DNA of 64,000 nt. It comes from Rhizobiales bacterium YIM 77505 (GTDB lineage Bacteria > Pseudomonadota > Alphaproteobacteria > Rhizobiales > Beijerinckiaceae). The position numbers and the translations under genes were made by a program. Each line of letters begins with the position of its first letter. Positions within the stretch are counted from its first letter, which is position 1. This document shows positions 14,562-24,373 of the stretch, one piece after another. The stretch spans positions 1,674,001-1,738,000 of the forward strand of contig JQNH01000001.1 of assembly GCA_000745135.1 (NCBI GenBank), written 5' to 3'. Under the pieces are notes generated by a model. It had not been told where the DNA came from. It worked only from the letters and a program-made list of their open reading frames with translations, and searched no databases.

Positions 14562-16547
14562 ATGTCAGCAACGAAGATTCTCTGGGGTCAGATTCTGGTC
14601 GTCGCGCTGATCATCCTCGCGACGACCTGGGGCGCGACGGAATGGACGGCATGGCGATTGGGCTTCCAGGCGCAGCTCGGCGCGCCCTGGTTCGTCGTGT
14701 TCGGCTGGCCGGTCTACTATCCCCCGTCCTTCTATGCGTGGTGGTTCTTCTACGACGCCTATGCCCCGGCGATCTTCGTGGAGGGCGCCTATATCGCGGC
14801 GTCGGGCGGGTTCATGGCGATCGCCGCCGCGATCGCCATGTCGGTGTGGCGCGCCCGCGAGGCGAAGTACGTCGACACCTATGGCTCGGCGCGATGGGCC
14901 CGGCCCGACGAGGTGAAGGCCGCCGGCCTCCTCGGCCCCGACGGCGTCGTGCTCGGCAAGCTCGGCCGCGACTACCTCCGCCACGACGGGCCCGAGCACG
15001 TCCTCTGCTTTGCCCCGACCCGAAGCGGCAAAGGCGTGGGCCTGGTCATCCCGTCCCTGCTCACCTGGCCCGGCAGCGCCATCGTCCACGACATCAAGGG
15101 CGAGAACTGGAAGCTCACCTCCGGCTTCCGTGCGCAATACGGGCGCGTGCTGCTGTTCGATCCGACCAACGCCAAGTCTTCTGCCTATAACCCGCTGCTC
15201 GAAGTCCGGCGCGGCGAATGGGAAGTCCGCGACGTTCAGAACATCGCCGACATCCTGGTCGACCCGGAAGGATCGCTGGAGAAGAGGAACCATTGGGAGA
15301 AGACCTCCCATGCGCTGCTGGTCGGCGCCATCCTCCACGTGCTCTATGCGGAGGAGGACAAGACGCTCGCGGGCGTCGCCTGCTTCCTCTCCGATCCCCG
15401 CCGACCGATCGAGTCGACGCTTGCCGCGATGATGAAGACCCCGCATCTCGGAGAGGCCGGACCGCACCCGGTCATCGCCAGCGCCGCGCGCGAGCTCCTC
15501 AACAAGTCGGACAACGAGCGAAGCGGCGTGTTGAGCACCGCCATGTCCTTCCTCGGCCTCTACCGCGACCCCGTCGTCGCGGCCGTCACGCGCCGCTGCG
15601 ATTGGCGCATCACCGACATCGTCGGCGGCGCGCAGCCGACCACGCTCTACCTCGTCGTGCCGCCGTCCGACATCGCGCGCACCAAGCCGCTGATCCGGCT
15701 GATCCTCAACCAGATCGGACGACGCCTGACGGAAGATCTCCATACCAAGGCCCGCCGTCACCGCCTGCTTCTCATGCTCGACGAGTTTCCCGCGCTCGGC
15801 CGCCTCGACTTCTTCGAGAGCGCGCTGGCCTTCATGGCTGGCTACGGGTTGAAGTCGTTCCTGATTGCGCAGAGCCTCAACCAGATCGAGAAGGCCTACG
15901 GACCCAACAATTCGATCCTCGACAATTGCCATGTTCGAGTGAGCTTCGCGACCAACGACGAGCGCACGGCCAAACGCGTGAGCGACGCGCTCGGCACGGC
16001 GACCGAGCTCCGCGCCATGCGCAACTACGCCGGCCATCGCCTCAGCCCCTGGCTTGGCCACCTGATGGTCTCGCGTTCGGAGACGGCCCGGCCGCTGCTC
16101 ACGCCCGGCGAGATCATGCAGCTCCCGCCCACAGACGAGATCGTGATGGTCGCCGGCACGCCGCCCATCCGCGCCAAGAAGGCGCGCTACTTCGAGGACC
16201 GGAGATTACAGGCGCGCATCTTGCCGCCGCCAGCCCTCACGAAGGCGGACCATCCACATCCGGACGACTGGACGGGCAGGCCCCTGCCGCCGCGATCTCC
16301 GCAGGAAACTGAGATTGCGACGAGCAGCCCGGACGACGAAGACCCTACCGGCTCCGAGAAGCGGCGCCAGCCGGAGCTCAATCGCACCGGCCCGGTCGAG
16401 AAGAAGTCGCCGATCGACAACGAGTTCGAGATCGATCCCAATGACGACGAGCCGGACGATGCCGCGCGGCTGAGCCGCATGAGCCGTCTCGTGCAAGGCC
16501 TCGCACGTCAGGTCTCGCTCGATCCCAACGACGGCATGGAGCTGTAG
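14562..16547 (+). CDS. traG: Type IV coupling protein TraG (VirD4 family)
   Basis: A 661-residue ATPase. Membrane segments at residues 8-27 and about 76-97 are followed by the conserved YGSARWA entry. Walker A is FAPTRSGKGVGLVIP (about residues 150-164) and Walker B is LLLMLDEFPALG (about 402-413). It couples the relaxase-DNA complex to the Trb channel at the inner membrane. The start at 14562 follows AAGGAGAG. The last 120 residues are acidic and variable and may contact the relaxase. The next gene follows after six bases. Confidence 0.95.
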   Translation: MSATKILWGQILVVALIILATTWGATEWTAWRLGFQAQLGAPWFVVFGWPVYYPPSFYAWWFFYDAYAPAIFVEGAYIAASGGFMAIAAAIAMSVWRAREAKYVDTYGSARWARPDEVKAAGLLGPDGVVLGKLGRDYLRHDGPEHVLCFAPTRSGKGVGLVIPSLLTWPGSAIVHDIKGENWKLTSGFRAQYGRVLLFDPTNAKSSAYNPLLEVRRGEWEVRDVQNIADILVDPEGSLEKRNHWEKTSHALLVGAILHVLYAEEDKTLAGVACFLSDPRRPIESTLAAMMKTPHLGEAGPHPVIASAARELLNKSDNERSGVLSTAMSFLGLYRDPVVAAVTRRCDWRITDIVGGAQPTTLYLVVPPSDIARTKPLIRLILNQIGRRLTEDLHTKARRHRLLLMLDEFPALGRLDFFESALAFMAGYGLKSFLIAQSLNQIEKAYGPNNSILDNCHVRVSFATNDERTAKRVSDALGTATELRAMRNYAGHRLSPWLGHLMVSRSETARPLLTPGEIMQLPPTDEIVMVAGTPPIRAKKARYFEDRRLQARILPPPALTKADHPHPDDWTGRPLPPRSPQETEIATSSPDDEDPTGSEKRRQPELNRTGPVEKKSPIDNEFEIDPNDDEPDDAARLSRMSRLVQGLARQVSLDPNDGMEL

Positions 16548-16553
16548 GACGCC

Positions 16554-16988
16554 ATGCCGAATCTGAACAAGAAGCAGCGGCTTTCCGTCTATCTCGAGCC
16601 GGGCGTCACCAAAGCGCTGGCCGAGTACGCCGCGCGCCGCGCCCAGTCGCGCTCGCTCGTCGCAGAGGCGGCCATCGCCTCATTCCTCTCACCCGACGCC
16701 GCCGAACGGCAGGAGGCGGCGCTCACCAGGCGCCTTGACCAGCTCGACCGGCGCATGGCGCGCCTCGAGCGTGATCTCGGCATCGCCGTCGAGACGCTCG
16801 CGGTCTTTGTGCGCTTCTGGCTGACCACCAACCCGCCGCTGCCAGAGCCCGCCCAGGCCGCTGCGCGCGCGAAGGCCGGCGAACGCTATGACGCCTTCGT
16901 CGCCGCGCTCGGCCGGCGACTCGCCAAGGGGCCAAGGCTTCGGCAGGAAATCTCCGAGGACGTTCCGGCCGACGCGAGCAACGAATAG
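16554..16988 (+). CDS. CopG/ribbon-helix-helix protein between traG and trbB
   Basis: A 144-residue protein. Residues 1-45 (KKQRLSVYLEPGVTKALAEY, then SRSLVAEAAIASFL) form a ribbon-helix-helix. A helical stretch (RRLDQLDRRMARLERDL) follows, then a hydrophobic segment (VETLAVFVRFWL), as in the CopG-like genes found between traG and trbB in many ICEs. It is predicted to bind DNA and could repress the trb operon or assist at oriT. A possible membrane-close segment near residues 82-94 is odd for a pure repressor. Confidence 0.8.
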   Translation: MPNLNKKQRLSVYLEPGVTKALAEYAARRAQSRSLVAEAAIASFLSPDAAERQEAALTRRLDQLDRRMARLERDLGIAVETLAVFVRFWLTTNPPLPEPAQAAARAKAGERYDAFVAALGRRLAKGPRLRQEISEDVPADASNE

Positions 16989-17157
16989 GCGCGACCGCGC
17001 TGCTTGGAAGCCGTCAGCGACTTCGCCGTTTCCCTGTCTTTGCACGCTACACTACGACGACCGCATCGCGCTTGTTGCGCCGCCCGATTTTCTGCCTCTT
17101 CTACTCATCCCCGATCCAGGGCCGCTCGCGAGCGGTCCCGCGCAGAACGGGGACGAC

Positions 17158-18141
17158 ATGGCGGTTTCATTCCAGCAATCCGAGGCTGTCATTCGCGGGA
17201 CGCGCATGCTGCGCACGGCGCTTGGCCCGGCCATCGCCGGTTTCCTGGAAGACCCGTCGATCGTCGAGGTGATGCTCAACCCGGACGGGCGGCTCTGGAT
17301 CGACCGGCTCTCCGAGGGTTTGGCCGATACGGGTGAGCGACTGTCGCCTGCCGACGGCGAGCGCATCGTCCGGCTGGTCGCCCACCATGTCGGCGCCGAG
17401 GTCCACGCCGGCAGCCCGCGTGTGTCCGCGGAGCTGCCCGGAACGGGAGAGCGCTTCGAAGGCTTACTGCCGCCGGTGGTCGCGGCGCCGACCTTTGCAA
17501 TCCGCAAGCCGGCGGTCGCCGTATTCGGCCTGCAGGACTATGTGGCCGCCGGCATCATGACGGCGGACCAAGCCGAGATTCTCCGCCGTGCGGTCGCCGA
17601 CCGCCGCAACATCCTGGTCGCCGGGGGAACGAGCACCGGCAAGACCACGCTCACCAACGCGCTCCTCGCGGAAGTCTCGAAGTCGGCCGATCGGGTCGTT
17701 CTCATCGAAGACACACGCGAGCTTCAGTGCGCAGCGCCCAATCTTGTCGCCATGCGCACCAAGGACGGCGTCGCCACGCTGTCCGATCTGGTGCGCTCGT
17801 CTCTGCGCCTGCGGCCCGACCGCATTCCCATTGGCGAGGTGCGCGGCGCCGAGGCGCTCGATCTCCTGAAGGCCTGGGGCACCGGACATCCCGGCGGCAT
17901 CGGCACCATCCACGCCGGCACCGCTATCGGCGCGCTCCGCCGCCTCGAGCAGCTCATCCAGGAAGCCGTCGTCACGGTCCCGCGCGCGCTGATCGCAGAA
18001 ACCATCGATCTCGTCGCCGTGCTGAGCGGCCGCGGCGCCTCGCGTCGTCTCGCCGAGCTCGCCCGCGTGGAGGGCCTCGGACCCGGCGGCGACTACCGCA
18101 TCACCCCCGCGACAGCAGCCACAGCAGGAGATCACGCATGA
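17158..18141 (+). CDS. trbB: TrbB, conjugal transfer ATPase (VirB11-like)
   Basis: A 327-residue hexameric secretion ATPase. Walker A is [13 protein letters not shown] (residues 155-167), the Asp box is [10 protein letters not shown] and Walker B/His box is [15 protein letters not shown] chose the ATG at 17158 ([10 protein letters not shown]); upstream in-frame sequence does not look coding. It powers pilus biogenesis and substrate transfer at the inner membrane. It is the first gene of the trb operon, and trbC starts inside its stop codon. A 169-base gap to the CopG-like gene may hold the operon promoter, though I cannot point to one. Confidence 0.95.
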   Translation: MAVSFQQSEAVIRGTRMLRTALGPAIAGFLEDPSIVEVMLNPDGRLWIDRLSEGLADTGERLSPADGERIVRLVAHHVGAEVHAGSPRVSAELPGTGERFEGLLPPVVAAPTFAIRKPAVAVFGLQDYVAAGIMTADQAEILRRAVADRRNILVAGGTSTGKTTLTNALLAEVSKSADRVVLIEDTRELQCAAPNLVAMRTKDGVATLSDLVRSSLRLRPDRIPIGEVRGAEALDLLKAWGTGHPGGIGTIHAGTAIGALRRLEQLIQEAVVTVPRALIAETIDLVAVLSGRGASRRLAELARVEGLGPGGDYRITPATAATAGDHA

Positions 18142-18497
18142 CCGCCGCCCGGCAGCCATCATTCAAGCAACGTCCATTTGCCGGCCCGGTCCGCGATCGG
18201 ATCGGCACCATCAGTGTGACCACGGCAGGACTTCTTTACGCGGCGCCGGCCTATGCCAGCGGCTCGTCCATGCCGTGGGAGCAGCCGCTCCAGCAGATCC
18301 TGCAATCGATCGAAGGCCCGGTGGCCAAGGTCATCGCGGTGATCATCATCATCGTCACCGGTCTGACGCTCGCCTTCGGCGATACGAGCGGCGGCTTCCG
18401 CCGGCTGGTGCAGATCGTGTTCGGCCTGTCGATCGCATTCGCAGCCAGCTCCTTCTTCCTGAGCTTCTTCAGCTTCGGCGGTGGGGCGGTGGTGTGA
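18138..18497 (+). CDS. trbC: TrbC, conjugative pilin precursor
   Basis: A 119-residue prepilin. A basic N-terminus and a long leader end in the PAYASGSS region (likely cleavage site), followed by two hydrophobic helices (VIAVIIIIVTGLTLAFG and VFGLSIAFAASSFFLSFF), the VirB2/TrbC layout. The TraF-like peptidase at 10841 is the expected processing enzyme. It overlaps trbB by four bases (ATGA), and its stop overlaps trbD. Confidence 0.93.
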   Translation: MTAARQPSFKQRPFAGPVRDRIGTISVTTAGLLYAAPAYASGSSMPWEQPLQQILQSIEGPVAKVIAVIIIIVTGLTLAFGDTSGGFRRLVQIVFGLSIAFAASSFFLSFFSFGGGAVV

Positions 18498-18775
18498 TGG
18501 CTGGTGTGCTTGATACCGCCGAGGTCCCCGGCTTCTCGGTGCCGGTCCATCGGGCGCTGACCGAGCACATCCTTCTCGGCGGCGCGCCGCGCTCGATCGC
18601 CATCCTCAATGGCACGCTCGCGGCCGCGCTCGGGCTCGGACTGCGGCTCTGGCTCGTCGGCCTCGGCCTTTGGGCCGTCGGTCACTTCGCGGCGGTGTGG
18701 GCGGCGAAGCGCGATCCGATGTTCGTCGAGGTCACGCGCCGGCACCTGCGCATTCCGGGCTTCCTGGGCGTGTGA
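18497..18775 (+). CDS. trbD: TrbD, VirB3-like membrane protein
   Basis: A 92-residue protein with one or two hydrophobic segments (residues 38-70, LNGTLAAALGLGLRLWLVGL onward) after a PVHRALTEHILLGGAPR start, typical of VirB3/TrbD. It ends in a basic FVEVTRRHLRIPGFLGV segment that contacts the TrbE ATPase in related systems. Overlaps on its 5' side and close spacing to trbE show one operon. Confidence 0.92.
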   Translation: MAGVLDTAEVPGFSVPVHRALTEHILLGGAPRSIAILNGTLAAALGLGLRLWLVGLGLWAVGHFAAVWAAKRDPMFVEVTRRHLRIPGFLGV

Positions 18776-18783
18776 GGCGGCCG

Positions 18784-21222
18784 ATGATGAACCTCGCCGA
18801 ATATCGCCGCGCGTCTTCACGCCTCGCCGACTTCCTGCCCTGGGCAGCGCTCGTCGCAGAGGGCGTCGTCCTCAACAAGGACGGCAGCTTCCAGCGCACG
18901 GCACGCTTTCGCGGCCCCGACCTCGACTCCGCCGTGCCGGCCGAGCTGGTCGCCGTCGCCGGCCGCCTCAACAACGCCTTCCGCCGGCTCGGCTCGGGCT
19001 GGGCGATCTTCGTCGAGGCGCAGCGCCACGGCGTCGCCGCCTATCCGTCGAGCCGCTTTCCCGATGCTGCGTCGGCGCTCGTCGACGCCGAGCGCAAGGC
19101 GGACTTCGAGGAAGCGAGTGCGCATTTCGAGTCGAGCTACTTCCTCACCTTCGCCTATCTGCCGCCGGCCGAAGACGCCTCGCGCGCCGAGAACTGGCTG
19201 TACGAGGGCAAGGCCGACCGCGGCGTCGATCCGCACGAGATCCTGCGCGGCTTCGTCGATCGCACCGACCGCGTGCTGCAGCTCATCGACGCCTTCATGC
19301 CCGAATGCGCCTGGCTCGATGACGGCGAGACGCTGACCTACCTCCATTCCTGCATCTCGACCAGGCGCCATCGCGTGCGCGTGCCCGAGGCGCCGATGTA
19401 TCTCGACGCGCTGCTGGCCGATCGGCCGCTGACGGGAGGCCTCGAGCCGCGGCTCGGTGACGCGCACCTTCGCGTGCTCACGATCGTCGGTTTCCCGACA
19501 GCAACCACGCCGGGCATTTTGGATGAGCTGAATCGGCTGGCATTTCCTTATCGTTGGGCGACGCGCGCCATCCTGCTCGACAAGACCGACGCAACCAGGC
19601 TGCTCACAAAAATCCGCCGGCAGTGGTTCGCCAAGCGCAAGAGCATCGCGGCAATTCTGAAGGAGGTGATGACCAACGAGGCGTCGGCTCTCGTCGACAC
19701 CGATGCCGCGAACAAGGCGGCCGACGCGGACCTCGCGCTCCAGGAACTCGGCGCGGATTACGCCGGAGAGGCTTACGTCACCGCGACAGTGACGGTCTGG
19801 GACAATGACCCCCGCATCGCCGCCGAGAAGCTGCGGCTGGTCGAGAAGGTCTTCCAGGGCCGCGACTTCACCGCGATGCCCGAGACGATCAATGCGGTCG
19901 ATGCCTGGCTCGGCTCGCTGCCGGGGCATGTCTACGCCAACGTGCGCCAGCCGCCGATCTCGACGCTCAACCTCGCCCACATGATCCCGCTGTCGGCCGT
20001 GTGGGCGGGGCCGGAAAGGGATGAGCACTTTGGTGCGCCCCCCTTGCTGTTCGGCAAGACTGAAGGGTCCACCCCGTTCCGGTTCTCTTTGCACGTTGGC
20101 GACGTCGGCCACACGCTCGTCGTCGGCCCGACGGGTGCCGGCAAGTCGGTGCTCCTGGCGCTGATGGCGCTTCAGTTCCGGCGCTATCCCAACTCGCAGG
20201 TCTTCGCCTTCGACTTCGGCGGATCGATCCGCGCCGCGGCGCTGGCGATGGGCGGCGATTGGCACGACCTCGGCGGCGGCCTCACGGAAGGGTCCGCCGA
20301 GAGCGTCTCGCTGCAACCGCTCGCCAACATCCGTCATGTGCCCGAACGGGCCTGGGCCGCTGACTGGATCGTCGCGATCCTGATGCGCGAAGGCGTGGCC
20401 ATCACGCCCGAGGTCAAGGAGCATCTCTGGACCGCGCTGACCTCGCTTGCGAGCGCGCCCGTGATCGAGCGCACGATCACCGGCCTCGCGGTGCTCCTGC
20501 AATCCAACGACCTCAAGCAGGCGCTTCGGCCATTCTGTGTCGGCGGAGCCCATGGCCGCCTCCTCGACGCTGAGCACGAGCATCTCGGCGAAGCATCGGT
20601 CCAGGCGTTTGAGACCGAAGGCCTCATCGGGACCGGCGCGGCGCCGGCCGTGCTCGCCTATCTGTTTCATCGCATCGAGGATCGCCTCGACGGGCGGCCG
20701 ACCTTGCTGATCGTCGATGAAGGCTGGCTGGCGCTCGACGACGAAGGCTTCGCTGGCCAGCTCCGGGAGTGGCTGAAGACGCTCCGAAAAAAGAACGCCA
20801 GCGTCGTCTTCGCCACGCAGTCGCTCTCCGACATCGACAACTCGCCGATTGCGCCGGCGATCATCGAGAGCTGCCCGACGCGGTTGCTGCTCCCGAACGA
20901 GCGGGCGATCGAGCCGCAGATCACCACAATCTACCGCAGGTTTGGGCTGAACGACCGCCAGATCGAGATCCTCGCCCGCGCCATGCCGAAGCGCGACTAC
21001 TACTGCCAATCGCGCCGCGGTAATCGCCTCTTCGAGCTCGGCCTCTCCGACGTCGCCCTTGCGCTCTGCGCCGCGTCCTCCAAGACCGATCAGGCCGCCA
21101 TCGACCGCATCATCTTGGAGCTCGGTCACAGCGGCTTCCTGCCCGCTTGGCTCCGCCACCGCGGCGTCGCGTGGGCCGCCGACCTCATCCCAAGCCTCAC
21201 CAATCTGGAGACACCGTCATGA
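18784..21222 (+). CDS. trbE: TrbE, transfer ATPase (VirB4-like)
   Basis: An 812-residue ATPase starting MMNLAEYRR at 18784, eight bases after trbD. It has the CagE/TrbE N-terminal domain, then Walker A (VVGPTGAGKSVLL, about residues 446-458) and Walker B (LLIVDEGWLAL, about 640-650). It energises assembly of the type IV channel and is the best marker that this is an MPF-T (IncP Trb-like) system. Full length for the family, with no breaks. Confidence 0.96.
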   Translation: MMNLAEYRRASSRLADFLPWAALVAEGVVLNKDGSFQRTARFRGPDLDSAVPAELVAVAGRLNNAFRRLGSGWAIFVEAQRHGVAAYPSSRFPDAASALVDAERKADFEEASAHFESSYFLTFAYLPPAEDASRAENWLYEGKADRGVDPHEILRGFVDRTDRVLQLIDAFMPECAWLDDGETLTYLHSCISTRRHRVRVPEAPMYLDALLADRPLTGGLEPRLGDAHLRVLTIVGFPTATTPGILDELNRLAFPYRWATRAILLDKTDATRLLTKIRRQWFAKRKSIAAILKEVMTNEASALVDTDAANKAADADLALQELGADYAGEAYVTATVTVWDNDPRIAAEKLRLVEKVFQGRDFTAMPETINAVDAWLGSLPGHVYANVRQPPISTLNLAHMIPLSAVWAGPERDEHFGAPPLLFGKTEGSTPFRFSLHVGDVGHTLVVGPTGAGKSVLLALMALQFRRYPNSQVFAFDFGGSIRAAALAMGGDWHDLGGGLTEGSAESVSLQPLANIRHVPERAWAADWIVAILMREGVAITPEVKEHLWTALTSLASAPVIERTITGLAVLLQSNDLKQALRPFCVGGAHGRLLDAEHEHLGEASVQAFETEGLIGTGAAPAVLAYLFHRIEDRLDGRPTLLIVDEGWLALDDEGFAGQLREWLKTLRKKNASVVFATQSLSDIDNSPIAPAIIESCPTRLLLPNERAIEPQITTIYRRFGLNDRQIEILARAMPKRDYYCQSRRGNRLFELGLSDVALALCAASSKTDQAAIDRIILELGHSGFLPAWLRHRGVAWAADLIPSLTNLETPS

Positions 21223-21983
21223 CCATACGTCGCTTGCGCGCGGCGCTTCTCGCCGCGACGGCTCTCTCGCTTCCGCTGGCGCTGTCACCCGTCATGGTTG
21301 CCCACGCATCGGCCCAGTGGATCGTCTACGACCCGACCAACTACGCACAGAACGTGCTGCAGGCGGCCCGCGCGCTGGAGCAGATCAACAACCAGATCAC
21401 CTCGCTTCAGAACGAGGCGCAGATGCTGATCAACCAGGCGCGCAATCTCGCGAGCCTGCCGTATTCGTCCTTGCAGCGTCTGCAACAGTCCATCCAGCGC
21501 ACCCAGCAGCTTCTCGGCCAGGCGCAGAACATCGCCTTCGACGTGCAGCAGATCGACCAGGCGTTTCAGACGACCTACGGCAATGCCTCGCTGTCCGCGT
21601 CCGACCAGCAGCTCATCGCCGATGCGCGCACGCGCTGGCAGAACACGGTCGGCGGCTTGCAGGACGCGATGCGCGTCCAGGCGACCGTCGTCGGCAATCT
21701 CGACACCAATCGGACGGAGATGTCGGCGCTGGTCGGCCAGAGCCAGGGCGCGACCGGCGCGCTGCAGGCGACGCAGGCCGGCAACCAGATCCTCGCGCTC
21801 CAGGCCCAGCAGCTCGCCGACCTCACCGCCGTCGTGGCGGCCGATGGACGCGCACGGGCTCTTGCCGAAGCGGAGCGCGCGGCCGCGGCCGAACAGGGCC
21901 GCGAGCAGCGCCGGCGCTTCCTCACGCCCGGCGCCGGCTATCAGCCCGGCAACGCCAGCATGTTCCCGGGCAGCAGCAACTGA
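21219..21983 (+). CDS. trbJ: TrbJ, periplasmic VirB5-like protein
   Basis: A 254-residue secreted protein. The signal peptide covers residues 1-32, with a likely cut after HASA. The mature part begins QWIVYDPTNYAQNVLQAARA, the standard TrbJ opening, and is almost wholly helical with many Gln-rich heptads. It is expected at the pilus tip or in the periplasm and helps contact with the recipient. It starts inside the trbE stop codon. Confidence 0.94.
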   Translation: MTIRRLRAALLAATALSLPLALSPVMVAHASAQWIVYDPTNYAQNVLQAARALEQINNQITSLQNEAQMLINQARNLASLPYSSLQRLQQSIQRTQQLLGQAQNIAFDVQQIDQAFQTTYGNASLSASDQQLIADARTRWQNTVGGLQDAMRVQATVVGNLDTNRTEMSALVGQSQGATGALQATQAGNQILALQAQQLADLTAVVAADGRARALAEAERAAAAEQGREQRRRFLTPGAGYQPGNASMFPGSSN

Positions 21984-21994
21984 CGAGGGCACTC

Positions 21995-22333
21995 GTGGAC
22001 CCCAAGACCCTCGCTCGTGTCGGCGCAATCGCGTTCGTCGCTGTTGCGATCACCGCGACGGTCATCGTGCTGAGCCGGAAGGAGGAACGGCCGGAGGCAG
22101 CGCCGCCGCGGCCCCCAGCGCAGACAGGTGCCACGGACCCGCTGCAAGCCGAGTTGTTCCGATGCCAGAGCCTGGGCGAGGCCGGCCCGCGCGATCCCGC
22201 ATGCCTGCGCGCCTGGGCGGAGAGCCGGCGGCGCTTCCTGACCCCGGGCACGACACGTCCGCAGGCCGGGTCCGGACTGCCGGGCTCCATCGGTGAGACG
22301 CGCCACCGCGGCGCCGCGCCAGGCAGCGAGTAG
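21995..22333 (+). CDS. trbK: TrbK-alt, putative entry-exclusion protein
   Basis: A 112-residue protein with a GTG start at 21995. One N-terminal membrane helix (VGAIAFVAVAITATVIVLS) is followed by a proline-rich linker and a C-x13-C segment ending in CLRAWAESRRRFL, the conserved tail of TrbK-alt proteins. It sits between trbJ and trbL as in other elements. TrbK of RP4 blocks redundant transfer into cells that already hold the plasmid; the same role is inferred. The last 25 residues are low complexity. Confidence 0.85.
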   Translation: MDPKTLARVGAIAFVAVAITATVIVLSRKEERPEAAPPRPPAQTGATDPLQAELFRCQSLGEAGPRDPACLRAWAESRRRFLTPGTTRPQAGSGLPGSIGETRHRGAAPGSE

Positions 22334-22337
22334 CATC

Positions 22338-23690
22338 ATGGGCGGCACAGGCGTCATCGACCATTTCCTTGAGGTCTTCACCCGCTATATCGACAGCGGG
22401 TTTGGCCTCCTCGGCGGCGAGGTCGCCTTCGTTGCGACCACGCTGATCGTGATCGACGTGACGCTCGCCGCTCTGTTCTGGAGCTGGGGCGCCGATGACG
22501 ACATCCTCGCCCGCCTCATCAAGAAGACGCTGTTCGTCGGCGTGTTCGCCTACCTCATCGGCAACTGGAACAACCTCGCGCGCATCGTCTTCGAGTCCTT
22601 CGCGGGCCTCGGACTGAAGGCGAGCGGAACCGGCTTCACGACGGCTGATCTGCTCCGCCCGGGCCGCGTCGCGCAGACCGGCCTCGACGCCGGCCGTCCG
22701 CTGCTCGACTCGATCTCGGACCTCATGGGCTACTGGTCGTTCTTCGAGAACTTCATTCAGATCGCCTGCCTCTTCCTCGCCTGGGCGCTCGTCCTGCTCG
22801 CGTTCTTCATCCTCGCCATCCAGCTCTTCGTGACGCTGATCGAGTTCAAGCTCTCGACGCTCGCGGGCTTCGTCCTCATCCCCTTCGGGCTGTTCGGGCA
22901 GAGCGCCTTCATGGCCGAGCGCGTGCTCGGCAACGTCATCAGCTCCGGCATCAAGGTGCTGGTGCTCGCCGTCATCATCGGCATCGGCTCGACGCTGTTC
23001 TCCGAGTTCACCGCCGGCTTCGGCGGCGCCAGCCCGACCATCGATCAGGCCATGGCGATCGTGCTCGCGGCGCTTTCGCTTCTCGGCCTCGGGATCTTCG
23101 GACCCGGCATCGCCAATGGCCTCGTCAGCGGCGGCCCGCAGCTCAGCGCCAGCGCGGCCGTGGGCACCGGCCTTACCGCCGGCGGCGCGGCGGTCGCAGC
23201 GGGTGCAGCCGGCGGTCTCGCTTTGCGCGGCGGCGCGGCCGCGATCTCAGGCACCGCCGCGGCAGCGCGCGGCGGTGCGACGCTCGCGGGAGGCACGGCG
23301 ACGGCCTACAGCCTGGGGGCGGCCGGACAATCCGGCGCGGCCGGCGTTGCCTCCGGCCTCGGCGGTGTCGCACGGGCGGCTGGAGGCGCGGCCGTCTCGC
23401 CGCTTCGCCGCGCGGTCTCTCACGCGGCCGACAGCATGCGTTCCAGCTACGCCCGAGGCGCCCAGTCCGCTTTCAAGGCGACCGGCGGCGCCTCGACCAT
23501 GGGCACAATCGGCGGCGGCGCGGTCGACGCGTCAGGAGCTTCCGCGTCTGACGGTCCCCCCGCCTGGGCCCGCCGCATGAAGCGCTCCCAGCAGCTCCAT
23601 CACGGCGTCATGGCCGCCGCGCACGCGATCCGCAGCGGCGACAGCCATGGCGGCGGCGCCTCCGTCAACCTCTCCCGGCGAGACCAATGA
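22338..23690 (+). CDS. trbL: TrbL, polytopic channel protein (VirB6-like)
   Basis: A 450-residue inner-membrane protein from the ATG at 22338. Six or so hydrophobic helices lie in residues 22-265, followed by an Ala/Gly-rich C-terminal domain of low complexity, the usual TrbL layout. It forms part of the inner-membrane pore. The first helices (GEVAFVATTLIVIDVTLAALF) and the IEFKLSTLAGFVLIPFGLF loop are well conserved in the family. Its stop overlaps trbF. Confidence 0.94.
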   Translation: MGGTGVIDHFLEVFTRYIDSGFGLLGGEVAFVATTLIVIDVTLAALFWSWGADDDILARLIKKTLFVGVFAYLIGNWNNLARIVFESFAGLGLKASGTGFTTADLLRPGRVAQTGLDAGRPLLDSISDLMGYWSFFENFIQIACLFLAWALVLLAFFILAIQLFVTLIEFKLSTLAGFVLIPFGLFGQSAFMAERVLGNVISSGIKVLVLAVIIGIGSTLFSEFTAGFGGASPTIDQAMAIVLAALSLLGLGIFGPGIANGLVSGGPQLSASAAVGTGLTAGGAAVAAGAAGGLALRGGAAAISGTAAAARGGATLAGGTATAYSLGAAGQSGAAGVASGLGGVARAAGGAAVSPLRRAVSHAADSMRSSYARGAQSAFKATGGASTMGTIGGGAVDASGASASDGPPAWARRMKRSQQLHHGVMAAAHAIRSGDSHGGGASVNLSRRDQ

Positions 23691-24373
23691 TGTTCAAACG
23701 ACCTTCCACGCACTACGGAAAGACTCCAGAACCGGAAACACCCTACCAGCGCGCCGCGCAGGTCTGGGACGAGCGCATCGGCTCGGCGCGCGTGCAGGCG
23801 AAGAACTGGCGCCTCATGGCGTTCGGCTGCCTGTTCCTGTCCGCCGGGTTCGCCGCAGCTCTCGTCTGGCAGTCGGCACGCGGCACGGTCGTGCCCTGGG
23901 TGGTGCAGGTCGACAATCTCGGTCAGGCGCAGGCGGTCGCGCCCGCGGTTGCCGACTATCGCCCCACCGATCCCCAGGTCGCGTTCCATCTTGCCCGCTT
24001 CATCGAGCAGGTCCGCTCCATCCCGGCTGATCCGATCGTTGTCCGGCAGAACTGGCTTCGCGCCTACGACTTCACGACCGACCGCGGCGCCGCCGCCTTG
24101 AACGACTACGCGCGCGCCAACGACCCCTTCGCCAAGCTCGGCAAGCAGCAGGTCGCGGTCGACGTCTCGAGCGTCATCCGGGCCTCGCCCGACAGCTTCC
24201 GCGTGGCCTGGACCGAGCGGCGCTACGAGAACGGCCAGCTCGCATCGACCGAGCGCTGGACCGCCATCCTCACGATCGTCGTGCAGCCGCCGCGAGACGC
24301 CGAGCGGCTCCGCGCCAATCCGCTCGGCATCTACGTCAATGCGATCAACTGGTCGCGGGAGCTGGGGCAATGA
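23687..24373 (+). CDS. trbF: TrbF, VirB8-like protein
   Basis: A 228-residue bitopic protein. A cytoplasmic start (TPYQRAAQVWDERIGSARVQ) is followed by one membrane helix (residues 44-63) and the periplasmic VirB8/NTF2-like domain (VVQVDNLGQAQAV, then TERWTAILTIVVQPP and LGIYVNAINWSREL at the end). It is an assembly factor of the transfer channel. It overlaps trbL and trbG by four bases each. Confidence 0.95.
   Translation: MMFKRPSTHYGKTPEPETPYQRAAQVWDERIGSARVQAKNWRLMAFGCLFLSAGFAAALVWQSARGTVVPWVVQVDNLGQAQAVAPAVADYRPTDPQVAFHLARFIEQVRSIPADPIVVRQNWLRAYDFTTDRGAAALNDYARANDPFAKLGKQQVAVDVSSVIRASPDSFRVAWTERRYENGQLASTERWTAILTIVVQPPRDAERLRANPLGIYVNAINWSRELGQ

Noticed and set aside
18817-21159. A 780-residue minus-strand open frame opposite trbE
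   Set aside because: Antisense shadow of trbE; composition follows the third codon positions of the real gene.
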